A DNA stretch of 64,000 nt from Deinococcus radiophilus (GTDB taxonomy: Bacteria; Deinococcota; Deinococci; Deinococcales; Deinococcaceae), in NCBI RefSeq assembly GCF_020889625.1, contig NZ_CP086380.1:1631001-1695000 (forward strand), in the 5' to 3' direction. Positions within the stretch are counted from its first letter, which is position 1. Every line of letters starts with the position of its first letter. Made by a program: the position numbers and the translations under genes. Below the pieces are notes generated by a model, which was not told the origin of the DNA, ran no database searches, and saw nothing but the letters and a program-made list of their open reading frames with translations. This document shows, in pieces, positions 31,025-40,740 of this stretch.

Positions 31025-31308
31025 CCGCTGTCTCCAGAACTTTGAGCCGAGATGGCCGGCGACGTGGACTGTTCTGTGTTGGCCGTCTTCTCGCTCTTCG
31101 CCTGAGTGGCCGAGGCTGATTTTGACGTGGACTGACGCGAGTCGTTGGCATAGAATCCGCTGCCTTTGAAGGCGATGGCAGGCGGCGAGATCAGGCGCTT
31201 GACCGGCGCGCCGGTCTCAGGGTGATGGGTATAGGCCTCGTCTTTCATGCTCTGCTTGAATTCATAGAGTTCGCCGGTTTCTAGATTTTTGTACACATAG
31301 GTGGGCAT
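31021..31308 (-). CDS. FmdB-family small protein lacking zinc-binding cysteines
   Basis: The 95-residue product opens MPTYVYKNLETGELYEFKQSM and contains PETGAPVKRLISPPAIAFKGSGFYAND, the frame of the FmdB/CxxC-CxxC-SSSS zinc ribbon family. The four cysteines that bind zinc in the usual form are absent; the protein has no Cys at all. The last 40 residues are Ser/Thr/Ala/Lys-rich and disordered. Upstream in-frame codons to 31500 do not resemble anything, so I start at 31308, preceded by GGAGAG. It overlaps the HtrA-type protease gene by 4 nt, so the two probably share a role, for instance in protein quality control; that is inference. Confidence 0.75.
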   Translation of the reverse strand: MPTYVYKNLETGELYEFKQSMKDEAYTHHPETGAPVKRLISPPAIAFKGSGFYANDSRQSTSKSASATQAKSEKTANTEQSTSPAISAQSSGDSG

Positions 31309-31492
31309 CAGGGGACTCTCCAGAACCCATGCTAGCCCAAGCCGGTTAGCCGGAGGCAAGGCATAAATGGCGGCCAAATACATTGCACCTGGCGGGCACG
31401 AAGGCGCATGATAGGCCCACCCAGGGAAAAAAGTCCCAGGAGAGCTGCCCGACTCCCCGAAAGCCGGTCTGCAGCGGATCCAAGGAGGAGCT

Positions 31493-33520
31493 ATGACCAC
31501 CCCTAATCAAACCAACAGCGGCCGTGACATGGTGCAGCGCTTTGGACGCTTCCTGAGCGCCATGGTGATGCCCAACATCGGCGCGTTTATCGCCTGGGGC
31601 CTGATCACGGCCCTGTTTATCCCGACCGGCTGGCTGCCCAACGAACGCCTAGGCGAGATGGTCGGTCCCATGATCACCTATCTGCTGCCCCTCTTGATCG
31701 CTTATATGGGCGGACGGCTGGTGGCGGACCACCGCGGCGGCGTGATCGGTGCCATTGCCGCGATGGGTGTGATTGCCGGCACCGACATCCCGATGTTTAT
31801 CGGGGCCATGATCATGGGACCGCTGGGCGGCTGGATCATCAAGCAGTTTGATGCGGCCACCGCCCACCGCGTGCCCCAGGGCTTCGAGATGCTGGTCAAC
31901 AACTTCTCGGCGGGCATCATCGGTGCGTTGCTGGCCATTTTGGGCTACTACGCCATCGGCCCGGTGGTGGAAAGCTTCAGCGCCCTGATCTCAGGCGGCG
32001 TGCAGTGGCTGGTCACTGCCGGACTGCTACCGCTGGTGTCGCTGTTTATCGAACCCGGCAAGATTCTGTTTCTGAACAACGCCATCAACCACGGCATCCT
32101 GACCCCACTGGGCACCCAGCAGGCCGCCGAAACTGGTAAGTCGCTGTACTTCCTGCTGGAAGCCAACCCCGGCCCAGGCTTGGGCGTGCTGCTGGCGTAC
32201 TGGGTCTTCGCCAAGGGAGCCATCAAGAGCTCAGCCCCCGGCGCGGCCATCATTCACTTTCTGGGCGGCATCCATGAGATCTACTTCCCCTATGTCCTGA
32301 TGCGTCCGGCGCTGATCCTGGCCGTCATCGCCGGGGGAATGGCAGGCATCGCCACCCTGGTGGCCCTGGGCGGCGGTCTGGTTTCGGCCGCCTCACCCGG
32401 CAGCATCTTCGCCATCCTGGCACTGACGCCGCGTGACGGATTCCTTGCCAACATCGCTGCGGTCATCGTGGCCGCCGCCGTGTCGTTCGCCGTTTCAGCG
32501 CTGATTCTGCGCGGCGCCACCTACACCGAAGATGATCTGGCAGCGGCCCAAAGCGGTTCGCGCGAGATGAAGGGCGGCGCACCTGCCCCTGCTGCCGCTG
32601 GTGTGGCGGCTGGTACGGGCACGGCCCCGACGCTGACCTCCGACCTGAGTGAACTGTCGGCGCAACCTGTCCGCAAAGTGGTCTTCGCCTGTGACGCCGG
32701 TATGGGGTCCAGCGCGATGGGAGCCACCGGATTCCGGCGCAAGGTCCAGGCTGCCGGTCTGCCCATCGAAGTGACCAACACCTCTATCGAAAACATTCCC
32801 AGTGATGCCGACATCGTGGTCACCCAGCAGAACCTGACCAGCCGGGCCCGCACCAAGCAACCGGGCGCGCGTCATGTCTCGATTGACAACTTTGTGGGCA
32901 ACCCGATTTATGACCGCATGATTGACGAGCTGAAAACAGCCGCCGCCGGAACTGGAGCAGCCGCTGTGATGCCTACCGCTGCTCCAGTCCAAGTGGTCAC
33001 GGTGCCAGCGGAGACTTCAGCAGCGGCTCCAGCGCAGTCAGTTGCAGCGCCTACGCCAACCACTCCTCCTTCTGTACCTGCCCCTGCACCGTCTGGTGGT
33101 GTCCTGCGCCGCGAGAACGTCCAGATCGGCCTGGCCAGCGAAGGCCGGGACGCCGCCATCCGCCGCGCTGGCGAAGCGTTGGTCCGGAGCGGTTACGTGA
33201 ATCCCAACTACGTCCCTGCCATGCTGGAGCGCGAGGAACTGGTCAGCACCTATATCGGCAACGGCGTGGCCATTCCGCACGGTGTGGACGCCGCCAAACC
33301 TGCCATCAAGGCCAGCGGTATCGTGGTGCATCAGTATCCGCAGGGCGTGGACTTTGACGGACAGACCGCTTATCTGGTCATCGGAATCGCCGGTCAGGGC
33401 AACGACCACATGGAGATTCTCTCCAAGATTGCCACCGTACTGGAAGATGAGCAGACGGTGATGCGCCTGGCCCAGACCACCGACGCGGACGAACTGTACC
33501 GCACCCTCAGCGCTGGCTAA
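31493..33520 (+). CDS. mtlA: PTS mannitol transporter, fused EIICBA
   Basis: The 675-residue protein imports mannitol and phosphorylates it to mannitol-1-phosphate. The EIIC membrane domain covers about residues 1-345 with multiple helices and the GGIHEIYFPYVLM motif. EIIB follows (about 388-475) with the phospho-Cys at residue 400 in ACDAGMGSSAMGA. After a 55-residue Ala/Pro/Thr linker, EIIA (about 530-675) carries the phospho-His at residue 596 in VAIPHGVD. All three domains are intact, as in E. coli MtlA. General PTS proteins EI and HPr are not in the window. AAGGAGGAG lies before the ATG. mtlD follows past a terminator. Confidence 0.95.
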   Translation: MTTPNQTNSGRDMVQRFGRFLSAMVMPNIGAFIAWGLITALFIPTGWLPNERLGEMVGPMITYLLPLLIAYMGGRLVADHRGGVIGAIAAMGVIAGTDIPMFIGAMIMGPLGGWIIKQFDAATAHRVPQGFEMLVNNFSAGIIGALLAILGYYAIGPVVESFSALISGGVQWLVTAGLLPLVSLFIEPGKILFLNNAINHGILTPLGTQQAAETGKSLYFLLEANPGPGLGVLLAYWVFAKGAIKSSAPGAAIIHFLGGIHEIYFPYVLMRPALILAVIAGGMAGIATLVALGGGLVSAASPGSIFAILALTPRDGFLANIAAVIVAAAVSFAVSALILRGATYTEDDLAAAQSGSREMKGGAPAPAAAGVAAGTGTAPTLTSDLSELSAQPVRKVVFACDAGMGSSAMGATGFRRKVQAAGLPIEVTNTSIENIPSDADIVVTQQNLTSRARTKQPGARHVSIDNFVGNPIYDRMIDELKTAAAGTGAAAVMPTAAPVQVVTVPAETSAAAPAQSVAAPTPTTPPSVPAPAPSGGVLRRENVQIGLASEGRDAAIRRAGEALVRSGYVNPNYVPAMLEREELVSTYIGNGVAIPHGVDAAKPAIKASGIVVHQYPQGVDFDGQTAYLVIGIAGQGNDHMEILSKIATVLEDEQTVMRLAQTTDADELYRTLSAG

Positions 33521-33536
33521 GGCCTGTGCTGCCCCT

Positions 33537-33578
33537 GAGCGCCTGTCAATCCTACCGGATTGTGGGCGCTCTTCTTTT
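33537..33578 (+). terminator. Terminator between mtlA and mtlD
   Basis: GAGCGCC (33537-33543) pairs with GGGCGCTC (33564-33571), followed by TTCTTTT. It should lower mtlD expression relative to mtlA, or mark separate transcripts. Confidence 0.75.
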
Positions 33579-33648
33579 GAGGTGACGGCGGGGTTCAGCA
33601 AGTCTGTAGATTCCGGACTTCAATTCGTAGAAAGCGAGATAAAGAGCT

Positions 33649-34815
33649 ATGACCAGACCGAACGACAGCAAAACGGCACTGCATTTCGGCGCAGGCAATA
33701 TCGGGCGCGGATTTATCGGAGCACTGCTAGCCCACAGCGGTTACCGCGTGGTTTTTGCCGACGTCAACGAGCAGGTGATCGGGGCGCTGCGCGAGCGCGG
33801 CGAGTACGACATTCACATCCTGGACCTGGAGGCCCGCACCGAGCGGGTTCAGGGTGTGACCGGGGTGCTCTCCACTGGGGACGAGACCGTGCCAGCCATC
33901 GCCGGGGCCGACCTGATCACCACCGCAGTCGGTCCGAACGTACTCAAGATCATCGCCCCCACCCTGGCCCGTGGGCTGGAAGAGCGTGCCCAGGCAGGAG
34001 CGGGACCGCTGAACATCATCGCCTGCGAGAACAAGGTGGGCGCCAGCGCCTTTTTGCGGGGGCAGATTCTGCCGCATCTAAGCGGCGCGGGCCGCGCTTA
34101 TCTGGAGCAGTCGGTGGGCTTTCCCAATGCCAGCGTGGACCGGATCGTGCCGCCGTTTGAGGGCGAAGACGTGCTGGACGTAGGTGTCGAGGACTTTTAC
34201 GAGTGGTACGTGGAGGGACCGGCCTTCAAGGGAGGTATTCCCCAGATTGAGGGCATGAAAGTCACCGACGACCTGATGGCCTATGTGCAGCGCAAGCTGT
34301 ACACCCTCAACACTGGGCACGCTATCGCCGCCTACCTGGGCTCGCTGCGCGGCTTAGGCACGGTGGCCGATGCGATGGGGAAACCTGAAACAGCTGAGCA
34401 GGTGCGGGAGGCAATGGAGCAAAGCGGCGCCGCGCTCGTGCAGACCCACGGCTTTGACGCAGCCGAGCACGCCGCCTATATCGAGCGGATTGAGGCCCGC
34501 TTCAAGAATCCCCATATCCACGACGAGGTGACGCGGGTAGGCCGCGAACCGGTCCGCAAACTGGGGCCGCAGGAGCGCCTGATTGGTCCAGCGCGGATGG
34601 CGCGTGACCTGGGACTGCCTGCCCATGCGCTGCTGCGCGGAGCCGCCGCCGCCTTGCACTTCCGCAATGCTGAAGACCCTCAGGCACAAGAATTGCAGGC
34701 ACTCATTGCAGAGAAGGGCCTGGCCGCCACCGTCACCCAACTGACCGAGCTGCCCCAAGGTGACGAGCTGCACACCCGGATTCTGGAGGGGTATGCCGAG
34801 CTGCAACCGGCCTGA
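33649..34815 (+). CDS. mtlD: Mannitol-1-phosphate 5-dehydrogenase
   Basis: MtlD oxidises imported mannitol-1-phosphate to fructose-6-phosphate with NAD. The 388-residue product has the Rossmann opening ALHFGAGNIGRGFIGALLAHSG, the NIIACENKVGAS motif, SVGFPNASVDRIVPPF, and the active-site segment QRKLYTLNTGHAIAAYLG. The ribosome site is weak (AAAGAG). It is the natural partner of mtlA 128 bp upstream. The fructose-6-phosphate it produces is also the substrate of glmS, the next gene. Confidence 0.95.
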   Translation: MTRPNDSKTALHFGAGNIGRGFIGALLAHSGYRVVFADVNEQVIGALRERGEYDIHILDLEARTERVQGVTGVLSTGDETVPAIAGADLITTAVGPNVLKIIAPTLARGLEERAQAGAGPLNIIACENKVGASAFLRGQILPHLSGAGRAYLEQSVGFPNASVDRIVPPFEGEDVLDVGVEDFYEWYVEGPAFKGGIPQIEGMKVTDDLMAYVQRKLYTLNTGHAIAAYLGSLRGLGTVADAMGKPETAEQVREAMEQSGAALVQTHGFDAAEHAAYIERIEARFKNPHIHDEVTRVGREPVRKLGPQERLIGPARMARDLGLPAHALLRGAAAALHFRNAEDPQAQELQALIAEKGLAATVTQLTELPQGDELHTRILEGYAELQPA

Positions 34816-34826
34816 AGCGCCGTGAT

Positions 34827-34879
34827 GGCAGGCTCCAGCTTAAGTTCGCCTAAAGCCCGGCATGGGGCTGGAGTCTGCC
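34827..34879 (+). terminator. Long hairpin after mtlD
   Basis: GGCAGGCTCCAGC (34827-34839) pairs with GCTGGAGTCTGCC (34867-34879), 13 pairs with one G-U. No T run follows, so a role as a terminator is uncertain. It ends shortly before the glmS promoter. Confidence 0.5.
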
Positions 34880-34897
34880 GCATCAGATCAGCCGTGC

Positions 34898-34903
34898 TAT
34901 GCT
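34898..34903 (+). promoter_or_regulatory. Probable -10 box of glmS
   Basis: TATGCT lies about 43 nt upstream of the predicted ribozyme cleavage site, so transcription would start near 34910 and leave a short 5' leader, as is usual for glmS ribozymes. The -35 match is poor. Confidence 0.4.
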
Positions 34904-34945
34904 GCGCCGCGAAATAGGCACGGTGTCCTTATTTCAGCTTCGGGA

Positions 34946-35123
34946 AGCGCAAGGTCTGACTGGTCCACACGGCAGGTCAGAAGACGAGGTGAAGGTGAGC
35001 GAGTTTCTGCGGATGCCTTCAGGTGGCCTACACCCTCCTCCCCGGCCCTGCCACAAACCATGGGTTCTCGGTAGGGCAAGCGCGGCGATAACCCCTCAGG
35101 CGACTGAGGCATAAGGCCAGCGC
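34946..35123 (+). ncRNA. glmS self-cleaving ribozyme/riboswitch
   Basis: The leader of glmS matches the glmS ribozyme in sequence and fold. Cleavage would fall between A34946 and G34947 of AGCGCA. P1 is TCTGAC/GTCAGA (34955-34960 with 34976-34981), followed by the invariant core GACGAGG. P2 is TGAAGG/CCTTCA (34990-34995 with 35016-35021). CGCA (34948-34951) can pair with TGCG (35008-35011). P3 is GCGCGGC/GCCAGCGC (35080-35086 with 35116-35123), and P4 is CCTCAG-GCGA-CTGAGG (35094-35109) followed by GCATA. Compared with the well-known Thermoanaerobacter ribozyme, as recalled, these helices keep pairing while bases differ. Glucosamine-6-phosphate would trigger cleavage and lower glmS expression. 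Confidence 0.88.
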
Positions 35124-35232
35124 AGTGTAGATTGAAGGTCAGTACACCAAAAACCTGTGATGATCGCCCGGCCTGATCCGCCGGGAAGTATGTCGGCTGC
35201 CCTGAATTCAGGAGCGGTCCAGAGGAGTAGTT
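35124..35232 (+). other. Leader between ribozyme and glmS start
   Basis: 109 nt with no open frame of note. It ends with AGAGGAG 5 nt before the ATG and would be the 5' end of the message left after ribozyme cleavage. Confidence 0.5.
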
Positions 35233-37053
35233 ATGTGTGGAATCGTTGGATACATCGGCCCCAAAGATGCTCAAGAAATCCTGATTTCGGGTCTGAGTAA
35301 GCTGGAATACCGCGGCTACGACAGCGCCGGAATCGCCATCGGTGACGGTGCTTGCATCGCCACCCGCAAGAAGGCCGGTAAGCTAGCCAACCTGGCCGAA
35401 GACCTGGAACGTGCGCCCCTAAGCGGCTCGTTCGGGATCGGACACACCCGCTGGGCCACCCACGGCCCACCCAACGACACCAACAGCCACCCGCACACCA
35501 CCGAAAACGGTGACATTGTGCTGGTTCACAACGGCATCATCGAGAACTACCTGGAACTCAAGCATGGCCTGCTGGAGCGCGGCCACGAGTTCAAGTCCGA
35601 CACCGACAGCGAAGTGGTGGCGCACCTGATCGAAGAAGCCTACACGGGCGACCTTGAAGAAGCCGTGCGCGCCTCGCTGGCCCAGGTACGCGGCGCGTAT
35701 GCGCTGGTGGTGACCCACAAGGACCACCGCGAGATCGTGGCGGCCAGGACCGTCAGCCCGCTGGTGATGGGCGTGGGCGAGGGCGAGATGTTCCTGGCCT
35801 CCGACGTGCCTGCGCTGCTGAACTACACCCGCCAGATGGTCTTTATCCAAGACGGCGACATGGTGATCCTCAGCGACGACGGCTACCGCATCACGGACCT
35901 GCAGGGCCAGCCGGTACAGCGCGAGGTAGAAACCATCGACTGGGACGCCGAAGCAGCCGAAAAAGGCGGCTACGACTCCTACATGCAAAAGGAAATCTTC
36001 GAGCAACCCCAGGCCCTGAGCAACACCTTGCTGGGCCGCCTGCATGACGATCAAGGCAACGTAGAGCTGGATACCCAGCTGGACCCCAATTCCTTTGACC
36101 GCATTCATATCGTGGCCTGCGGCACGGCCTACTACGCGGGCATGGTGGGCAAGTATCTGCTGGAACAACTGGCCCGAGTCCCCGTAGAACTGGACGTCGC
36201 CAGCGAGTACCGCTACCGCCAGCCGGTGGTCACGGACCGCACCCTGGCCATTGCCGTCAGTCAGTCGGGCGAGACCATTGACACCCTGGAAGGGATGCGT
36301 GAAGCCAAAGCTGGCGGCGCACAGACGCTGGGCGTCATCAACGCCAAGGGCAGCTCCATGACCCGTGAGCTGGACCACACCCTGTATGTCCACGCTGGCC
36401 CCGAAATCGGCGTAGCGAGCACCAAGGCCTATACCAGCATGGTCAGCGCCTTTTTGCTGCTGGCGCTGTGGCTGGGCCAGGAGCGCGGCACGCTGAGCAA
36501 AGAAGAAGTGGCCCGCCTGGTTCATGAGGCCCGTGCCCTGCCCCGCCTGGTGGCCGAGGCCCTGAGCGACGAGCGGGTCGCCCAGGTGCGTGAAGTGGCG
36601 CAGAAGTACCACCAGGCCCGCGACTACCTGTTCCTGGGGCGTGGCGTAAACAACCCCACCGCCTACGAGGGCGCACTGAAACTCAAGGAAATCAGCTATA
36701 TCCACGCCGAAGCGTATGCAGCTGGGGAAATGAAGCACGGCCCGATCGCCCTGATTGACGATCACCTCCCGGTGGTGGTGGTCGCCACTGAGAGCCGCCT
36801 GCTCGAAAAGACCATCAGCAACGTGCAGGAAGTCCGCGCCCGCGGGGGCCGCGTGATCCTGATTCTCAGCGACGGCGACACCGAAAATGTCCAGAACGGC
36901 GAAGACGTGATCTATGTGCCGCGCTGTGACGAAATGATCAGCCCCATCGTGAATGCCATTCCGATGCAGTTGCTGGCCTACTTCACCGCCGACACACTGG
37001 GCAAAGATGTAGATAAGCCCCGCAACCTCGCCAAGAGCGTGACCGTAGAATAA
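35233..37053 (+). CDS. glmS: Glutamine-fructose-6-phosphate aminotransferase
   Basis: GlmS makes glucosamine-6-phosphate from fructose-6-phosphate and glutamine, the entry step to peptidoglycan amino sugars. The 606-residue product begins MCGIVGYIG, so the catalytic Cys becomes N-terminal after Met removal. The glutaminase domain has GHTRWATHG and NGIIENY. Two SIS sugar-binding domains follow, with [40 protein letters not shown] and a C-terminal [13 protein letters not shown]. Everything is intact. Its leader carries a glmS ribozyme and its 3' end a strong terminator, so it is a single-gene transcription unit with product feedback. Confidence 0.97.
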   Translation: MCGIVGYIGPKDAQEILISGLSKLEYRGYDSAGIAIGDGACIATRKKAGKLANLAEDLERAPLSGSFGIGHTRWATHGPPNDTNSHPHTTENGDIVLVHNGIIENYLELKHGLLERGHEFKSDTDSEVVAHLIEEAYTGDLEEAVRASLAQVRGAYALVVTHKDHREIVAARTVSPLVMGVGEGEMFLASDVPALLNYTRQMVFIQDGDMVILSDDGYRITDLQGQPVQREVETIDWDAEAAEKGGYDSYMQKEIFEQPQALSNTLLGRLHDDQGNVELDTQLDPNSFDRIHIVACGTAYYAGMVGKYLLEQLARVPVELDVASEYRYRQPVVTDRTLAIAVSQSGETIDTLEGMREAKAGGAQTLGVINAKGSSMTRELDHTLYVHAGPEIGVASTKAYTSMVSAFLLLALWLGQERGTLSKEEVARLVHEARALPRLVAEALSDERVAQVREVAQKYHQARDYLFLGRGVNNPTAYEGALKLKEISYIHAEAYAAGEMKHGPIALIDDHLPVVVVATESRLLEKTISNVQEVRARGGRVILILSDGDTENVQNGEDVIYVPRCDEMISPIVNAIPMQLLAYFTADTLGKDVDKPRNLAKSVTVE

Positions 37054-37064
37054 GTGTGATCTCC

Positions 37065-37107
37065 AGACCCTCCGCCCTAGAAATTCACTAGGGCGGAGGG
37101 TCTTTGT
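37065..37107 (+). terminator. Strong terminator after glmS
   Basis: AGACCCTCCGCCCTAG (37065-37080) pairs with all 16 bases at 37088-37103 around loop AAATTCA, followed by TTGTT. Confidence 0.9.
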
Positions 37108-37182
37108 TATTGAATCCATCCCCTTTCGTGGATCTCACCCCATGAGGAGTGCCCAGATGTCTTATCCCGCCCTCCCCTTACA

Positions 37183-37770
37183 GACACCGTCGAACACGTC
37201 AGCCGTGACCCTGATCGCCGCTTTAGCAAGGTGACCTGTGACCATATCCGGCTCCTCCCAGACTGGGGAGCGGAAAGTGACGCCCACGCGGGCACAACTG
37301 TGCAGCACCATTCCAGGATCAAACAGGATTCCACACAGCAGAATCTGCGGCAAGTCCACCTGATTCGCGCTGAACTGCTCGAAGAACTGGCCGCCTAGGG
37401 GTTTACCGTACGTCCTGCCGAATTGGGCGAAGACGTATTGACCCGTGGGCTGAACCTGCTGAATTTGCCGCGTGAAACCTGCCTCCACCCTGGAGCTACC
37501 GCCCAAGTTGAAGTGACGGGCTTACGGAATCCCTATGCTCAGATAAAACACTTTGAGCCTGGTTTCCTTAGGGCGGACCTGGATGGAGATGAGCCAGGGG
37601 CACTGCTACGCAAAGCCGGCATTATGGAGCTTGTGCCGGTAGGCGGTAAGGGTTGGGGAGGGTCTGACGCACTGATCTCCGCAGTGGGCCGCCGTGCCAG
37701 CAGCATGACGCTTTTTGCTCCAGTCACCCGTCAGGCCAATCTGACCAATCTGATCTGCACCTGCGGCTGA
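37183..37770 (+). pseudogene. Degraded MOSC-domain protein gene
   Basis: The frame encodes a recognisable MOSC domain: VSRDPDRRFSKV, SDAHAGTTVQHHSR, NLRQVHLIRAELLEELAA, then an in-frame TAG (37396-37398), then GFTVRPAELGEDVLTRGL, VEVTGLRNPYAQI and RKAGIMELV. MOSC proteins bind sulfur-carrier groups such as molybdenum cofactor derivatives. Three faults suggest loss of function: the stop codon, the replacement of the conserved Cys of LRNPC by Tyr, and no start codon in frame (an ATG at 37157 is in another frame). The C-terminal end after GGSDALIS also departs from the family. The second half could in principle be translated from 37423, but would lack half of the domain. Confidence 0.82.
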
Positions 37771-37861
37771 ATAGCGCGGCTGATATGGGCGACGGTGCGG
37801 CTCAAGGCTGAAACGCAGGCGAGAGGATGCCTGCAGCCCTACCAGCCATCAGCGACGGTCA

Positions 37862-39751
37862 TCAGGGCAACCGAACAACCTCGGCCCGGAGGCTGACGGG
37901 TGAATCAAGTCGGATATCACTGCGCGCCTTGAGTTGTACAGTCACCCGGGCCTGAGGGCCAGTCTCGGAGAGTGTGACCAGTTCGGCAAGCAGTTCGACC
38001 ATCTCACTGACGGAGAGGCTACTGCCGATCAGGGTGCTGTCGGTCAAACCACGGGACAGCAGCTGATCGCGGGCCTGAGCCGCTATACGCTCGACCTGCA
38101 CCTGCAGGTCAGAGGCGTCTGCACTCAGGGTCACGGTCCCCGCAGCGACAGTAGTCCCAGCGGTGTAAAGCACTTGGTTGGGGCGGGCGTCACAGGACAG
38201 ACCGACTTCGAAGCCTTCGGGAACGTTGGCATCGGCGCGGCACTGCACGAAGCTACCTGCGCTGAACGCCCCCACCGAACTCTCAAGGCCGGCCCGTGAC
38301 GTACCGCTCAGCTCGGCGGCGCGTCCTCCCCGTGCCAGAGCAGCCTGCGAGGCGCTGGTCAAGAATGAATCCAGCTCGGCGGGGCTGCCCACCACACCGG
38401 AGTAGACCAGCTCGTTTTTGGTAAAGGCCAGTTCGCTATTGCGCGAGGCGCTCAGCTCGGTGCGGGTACTGGAAAATTCATCTTGGAGTTGCCCCAGGCT
38501 GGTACGGGTACTCACCAGATCCGAGGTCAGCTCGGCGTTGGCGGCCACCAGATCGGTTTGCTGGTCCAGCAGGTCACGTTGCAAGGCCCGCAGGCGGTCC
38601 ACATCGCCGCGCACGGCTTCTAGCTCCTGGGCCGCCTGATCGCGCTCGGTCTGGAGGCGGTTCCGGTCTGCCGTCAGCGTGTCGCGTTCAGCCCGGAGAC
38701 TGTCGCGTTCGGTCTGCAGGTCATCACGCTGGGTCTGAAGTTGGTTCCGTTCGCGGCCCAGGGCATTCCGCTCGGCTTCGGTGGACCGGCGCTCCTGCTC
38801 AGCCTGGGCCTGAGCGGCCAGGGCTACGTCACGGCCTGCTGCGGCACGGTCCCGCTCGGCGGCCGCCTGGTCGCGGGTGGCCAGCGCCTGATCCCGCTCA
38901 GTCACGGCCTGCTCACGCTGTTCGTTCAGCTCCTGACGGGCGGCTTCCAGCTCACCCACCTGACCCTGCAACGTCTGCGCTCGCTGGGCGGCCGCCTGGG
39001 CCTGCACCTGCAGTTCCTGGGTGCGCCGCTCGGCCCCCTGTGCCCGCGTTTCGGCTTCGGCAGCGCGGCCCGCCGCAGCGTCGGCCTGGGTGCGGGCCTG
39101 CTGCGCCTGCCCTTCCAAGGTCTTTAGTTGCCGGTCCAGGGCAGCCACCTCAGCATCTAGCGTATCGGCGCGCGCCCGGCTGCTGCTCAGGGCTTCTTCG
39201 CTCTGGCCCAGTTGCTCCCGGGCCTGCTGCGCCAGACGCTCCAGTTCGTCACGGCGCTCACGTAGGTTGGCCACCCGGCCTTCCAACTCAGCGGCGCGGG
39301 TTTCCAGCCCAGCACTGGCAGCACGGGCTTCATTCAGGTCCGCCTGCGCGGCACTCAGCTCGCTGCGGGCCTGGGCATACTCCGTTTCCAGGGCGCGGGC
39401 CTCGCGCTGGGCGGCGTCACGTTCTTGCTGCACGTCTGCCAGGTCACGCTCGGTGCGTTCCAGCTCAGCGCCCACCGCACCGATTTCGGTCTGGAGGCGT
39501 TCCAGCTCAGGGCGCAGCTGACTGGCCCGCTGAATGGTCGCGATGGCGTCGCGGTTGATGACGCCAAAGGCCGCCAGACTCGCCAGGCTGATCCCCATGC
39601 CTGAGAGCACCGCCACCACCAGCGCGGTGTCTTTGGGACGCAGGCCAAACATCCGCAGGTGTCGGCGGCCCACCTTGCGGGCGATGACATCGGCGGCATA
39701 CGCCACCACGCCCGACAAGATGACCACGAACCCGAGGAAAAGCCACAGCAC
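37862..39751 (-). CDS. DUF3084 membrane-anchored coiled-coil protein
   Basis: The 629-residue product starts at GTG with two membrane helices (about residues 2-22 and 44-64), joined by a basic loop ([19 protein letters not shown]), as in DUF3084 proteins. Residues about 80-455 form a very long, Ala/Glu/Arg/Gln-rich coiled coil with repeats of the QTERDxL type. The last 150 residues form a compact domain ([19 protein letters not shown]..., then [23 protein letters not shown]). The function is unknown; DUF3084 is common in Deinococcus and cyanobacteria. The shape suggests an envelope or chromosome scaffold, which is only inference. TAAACT ends 7 nt before the GTG, so it is likely leaderless. 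Confidence 0.85.
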   Translation of the reverse strand: MLWLFLGFVVILSGVVAYAADVIARKVGRRHLRMFGLRPKDTALVVAVLSGMGISLASLAAFGVINRDAIATIQRASQLRPELERLQTEIGAVGAELERTERDLADVQQERDAAQREARALETEYAQARSELSAAQADLNEARAASAGLETRAAELEGRVANLRERRDELERLAQQAREQLGQSEEALSSSRARADTLDAEVAALDRQLKTLEGQAQQARTQADAAAGRAAEAETRAQGAERRTQELQVQAQAAAQRAQTLQGQVGELEAARQELNEQREQAVTERDQALATRDQAAAERDRAAAGRDVALAAQAQAEQERRSTEAERNALGRERNQLQTQRDDLQTERDSLRAERDTLTADRNRLQTERDQAAQELEAVRGDVDRLRALQRDLLDQQTDLVAANAELTSDLVSTRTSLGQLQDEFSSTRTELSASRNSELAFTKNELVYSGVVGSPAELDSFLTSASQAALARGGRAAELSGTSRAGLESSVGAFSAGSFVQCRADANVPEGFEVGLSCDARPNQVLYTAGTTVAAGTVTLSADASDLQVQVERIAAQARDQLLSRGLTDSTLIGSSLSVSEMVELLAELVTLSETGPQARVTVQLKARSDIRLDSPVSLRAEVVRLP

Positions 39752-39758
39752 GTCCCGG

Positions 39759-39764
39759 AGTTTA
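39759..39764 (-). promoter_or_regulatory. -10 box of leaderless DUF3084 gene
   Basis: TAAACT on the minus strand ends 7 nt before the GTG start, with no ribosome site. Confidence 0.5.
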
Positions 39765-39898
39765 GCAAGCGTTAAGGGCCAGGATAGAGAGGGTGGGCGG
39801 CCGGAGATCAGACTGGTCGGTTAAAGACCTTCTGCTACCCCGCCCATCGGCTCAGGAAAGGTCGGAATCCTGCCGACTGAAGAGCAACCAACTGGCGT

Positions 39899-40693
39899 TT
39901 ACAGCTCGAATTCATCGCCCAGGTAATGGGTCCGCACATCCGGGTTGGCGGCGAACTCGGCGGGGGTGCCCTCAAACGTCACCTGCCCGTCGAACATCAG
40001 GTACACACGGTCGGTCAGCGCGATAGTCTCACGCACGTTGTGGTCGGTGATAAACACGCCGATGCCCCGGCGGTCCCGCAGCTCACGGATCAGCCGCTGA
40101 ATTTCGCGGATGCTCTTGGGGTCCACCCCCGTAAAAGGCTCGTCCAGCAGCAGGTAGTCGGGATCGGTAGTCAGGGCACGGGCCAGTTCCAGCCGGCGGC
40201 GCTCCCCACCCGACAGCTGGTAGGCGTCGCTGTTCGCCAGCCGGGTCAGACCGAATTCTTCCAGCAAAGCGTCGGCGCGGCGCTCCTGCTCGGCGCGGCT
40301 GAGGCCCTGATATTCGAGAATTGCCAGCAAATTGTCGCGGGCGCTCAATTTGCGAAAGGCACTGGGTTCCTGTGGCAAATACCCCAGACCCATGCGGGCA
40401 CGCTGGTGCATCGGCAGACGGGTTACGTCGCGGCTGCCCAGTGCAATCTGCCCCTCACCCGCCCGGATAAAGCCCACGATCATATAGAAGGTGGTGGTCT
40501 TGCCGGCACCGTTGGGGCCGAACAGCGCCACAATTTCACCTGGCTCCACCCGCAGATCCACGCCGCGCACCACTTCGCGCCGCCCGTAACGCTTCTTCAG
40601 GCCTGTCGCCACCAGCGGTGGGCGGTTCAGGTTTGCAGCCAGAGCGGCAGCTTGGGGCGCTTCAGTAGGCAGCTGGGCGGCAGGAACAGTCAC
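39899..40693 (-). CDS. lptB: LptB-like ABC transporter ATPase
   Basis: The 265-residue product is an ABC ATPase of the LptB type. It has Walker [18 protein letters not shown], the Q loop [12 protein letters not shown], the signature [15 protein letters not shown], Walker [14 protein letters not shown] and the H-loop His in [14 protein letters not shown]. LptB powers lipopolysaccharide export in proteobacteria; Deinococcus is not known to make typical LPS, so the exported lipid or glycan is unknown. Two starts compete: GTG 40693, 7 nt after a TACACT box, and GTG 40744, which overlaps the csaB stop as GTGA. Either way the first 25-40 residues are low complexity. Partner LptF/G/A genes are not in the window. 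Confidence 0.85.
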   Translation of the reverse strand: MTVPAAQLPTEAPQAAALAANLNRPPLVATGLKKRYGRREVVRGVDLRVEPGEIVALFGPNGAGKTTTFYMIVGFIRAGEGQIALGSRDVTRLPMHQRARMGLGYLPQEPSAFRKLSARDNLLAILEYQGLSRAEQERRADALLEEFGLTRLANSDAYQLSGGERRRLELARALTTDPDYLLLDEPFTGVDPKSIREIQRLIRELRDRRGIGVFITDHNVRETIALTDRVYLMFDGQVTFEGTPAEFAANPDVRTHYLGDEFEL

Positions 40694-40700
40694 GCTGTGC

Positions 40701-40706
40701 AGTGTA
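40701..40706 (-). promoter_or_regulatory. -10 box upstream of lptB
   Basis: TACACT on the minus strand ends 7 nt before GTG 40693, supporting a leaderless start inside the reading frame that would otherwise begin at 40744. Confidence 0.45.
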
Positions 40707-40740
40707 TCAAGGGCAAGATGAGAGGCTCGCTGCCGCTCTA

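Noticed and set aside
35419..37119. A 566-codon minus-strand open frame over glmS
   Set aside because: Antisense shadow of glmS with no domain; it also reads through the glmS terminator.
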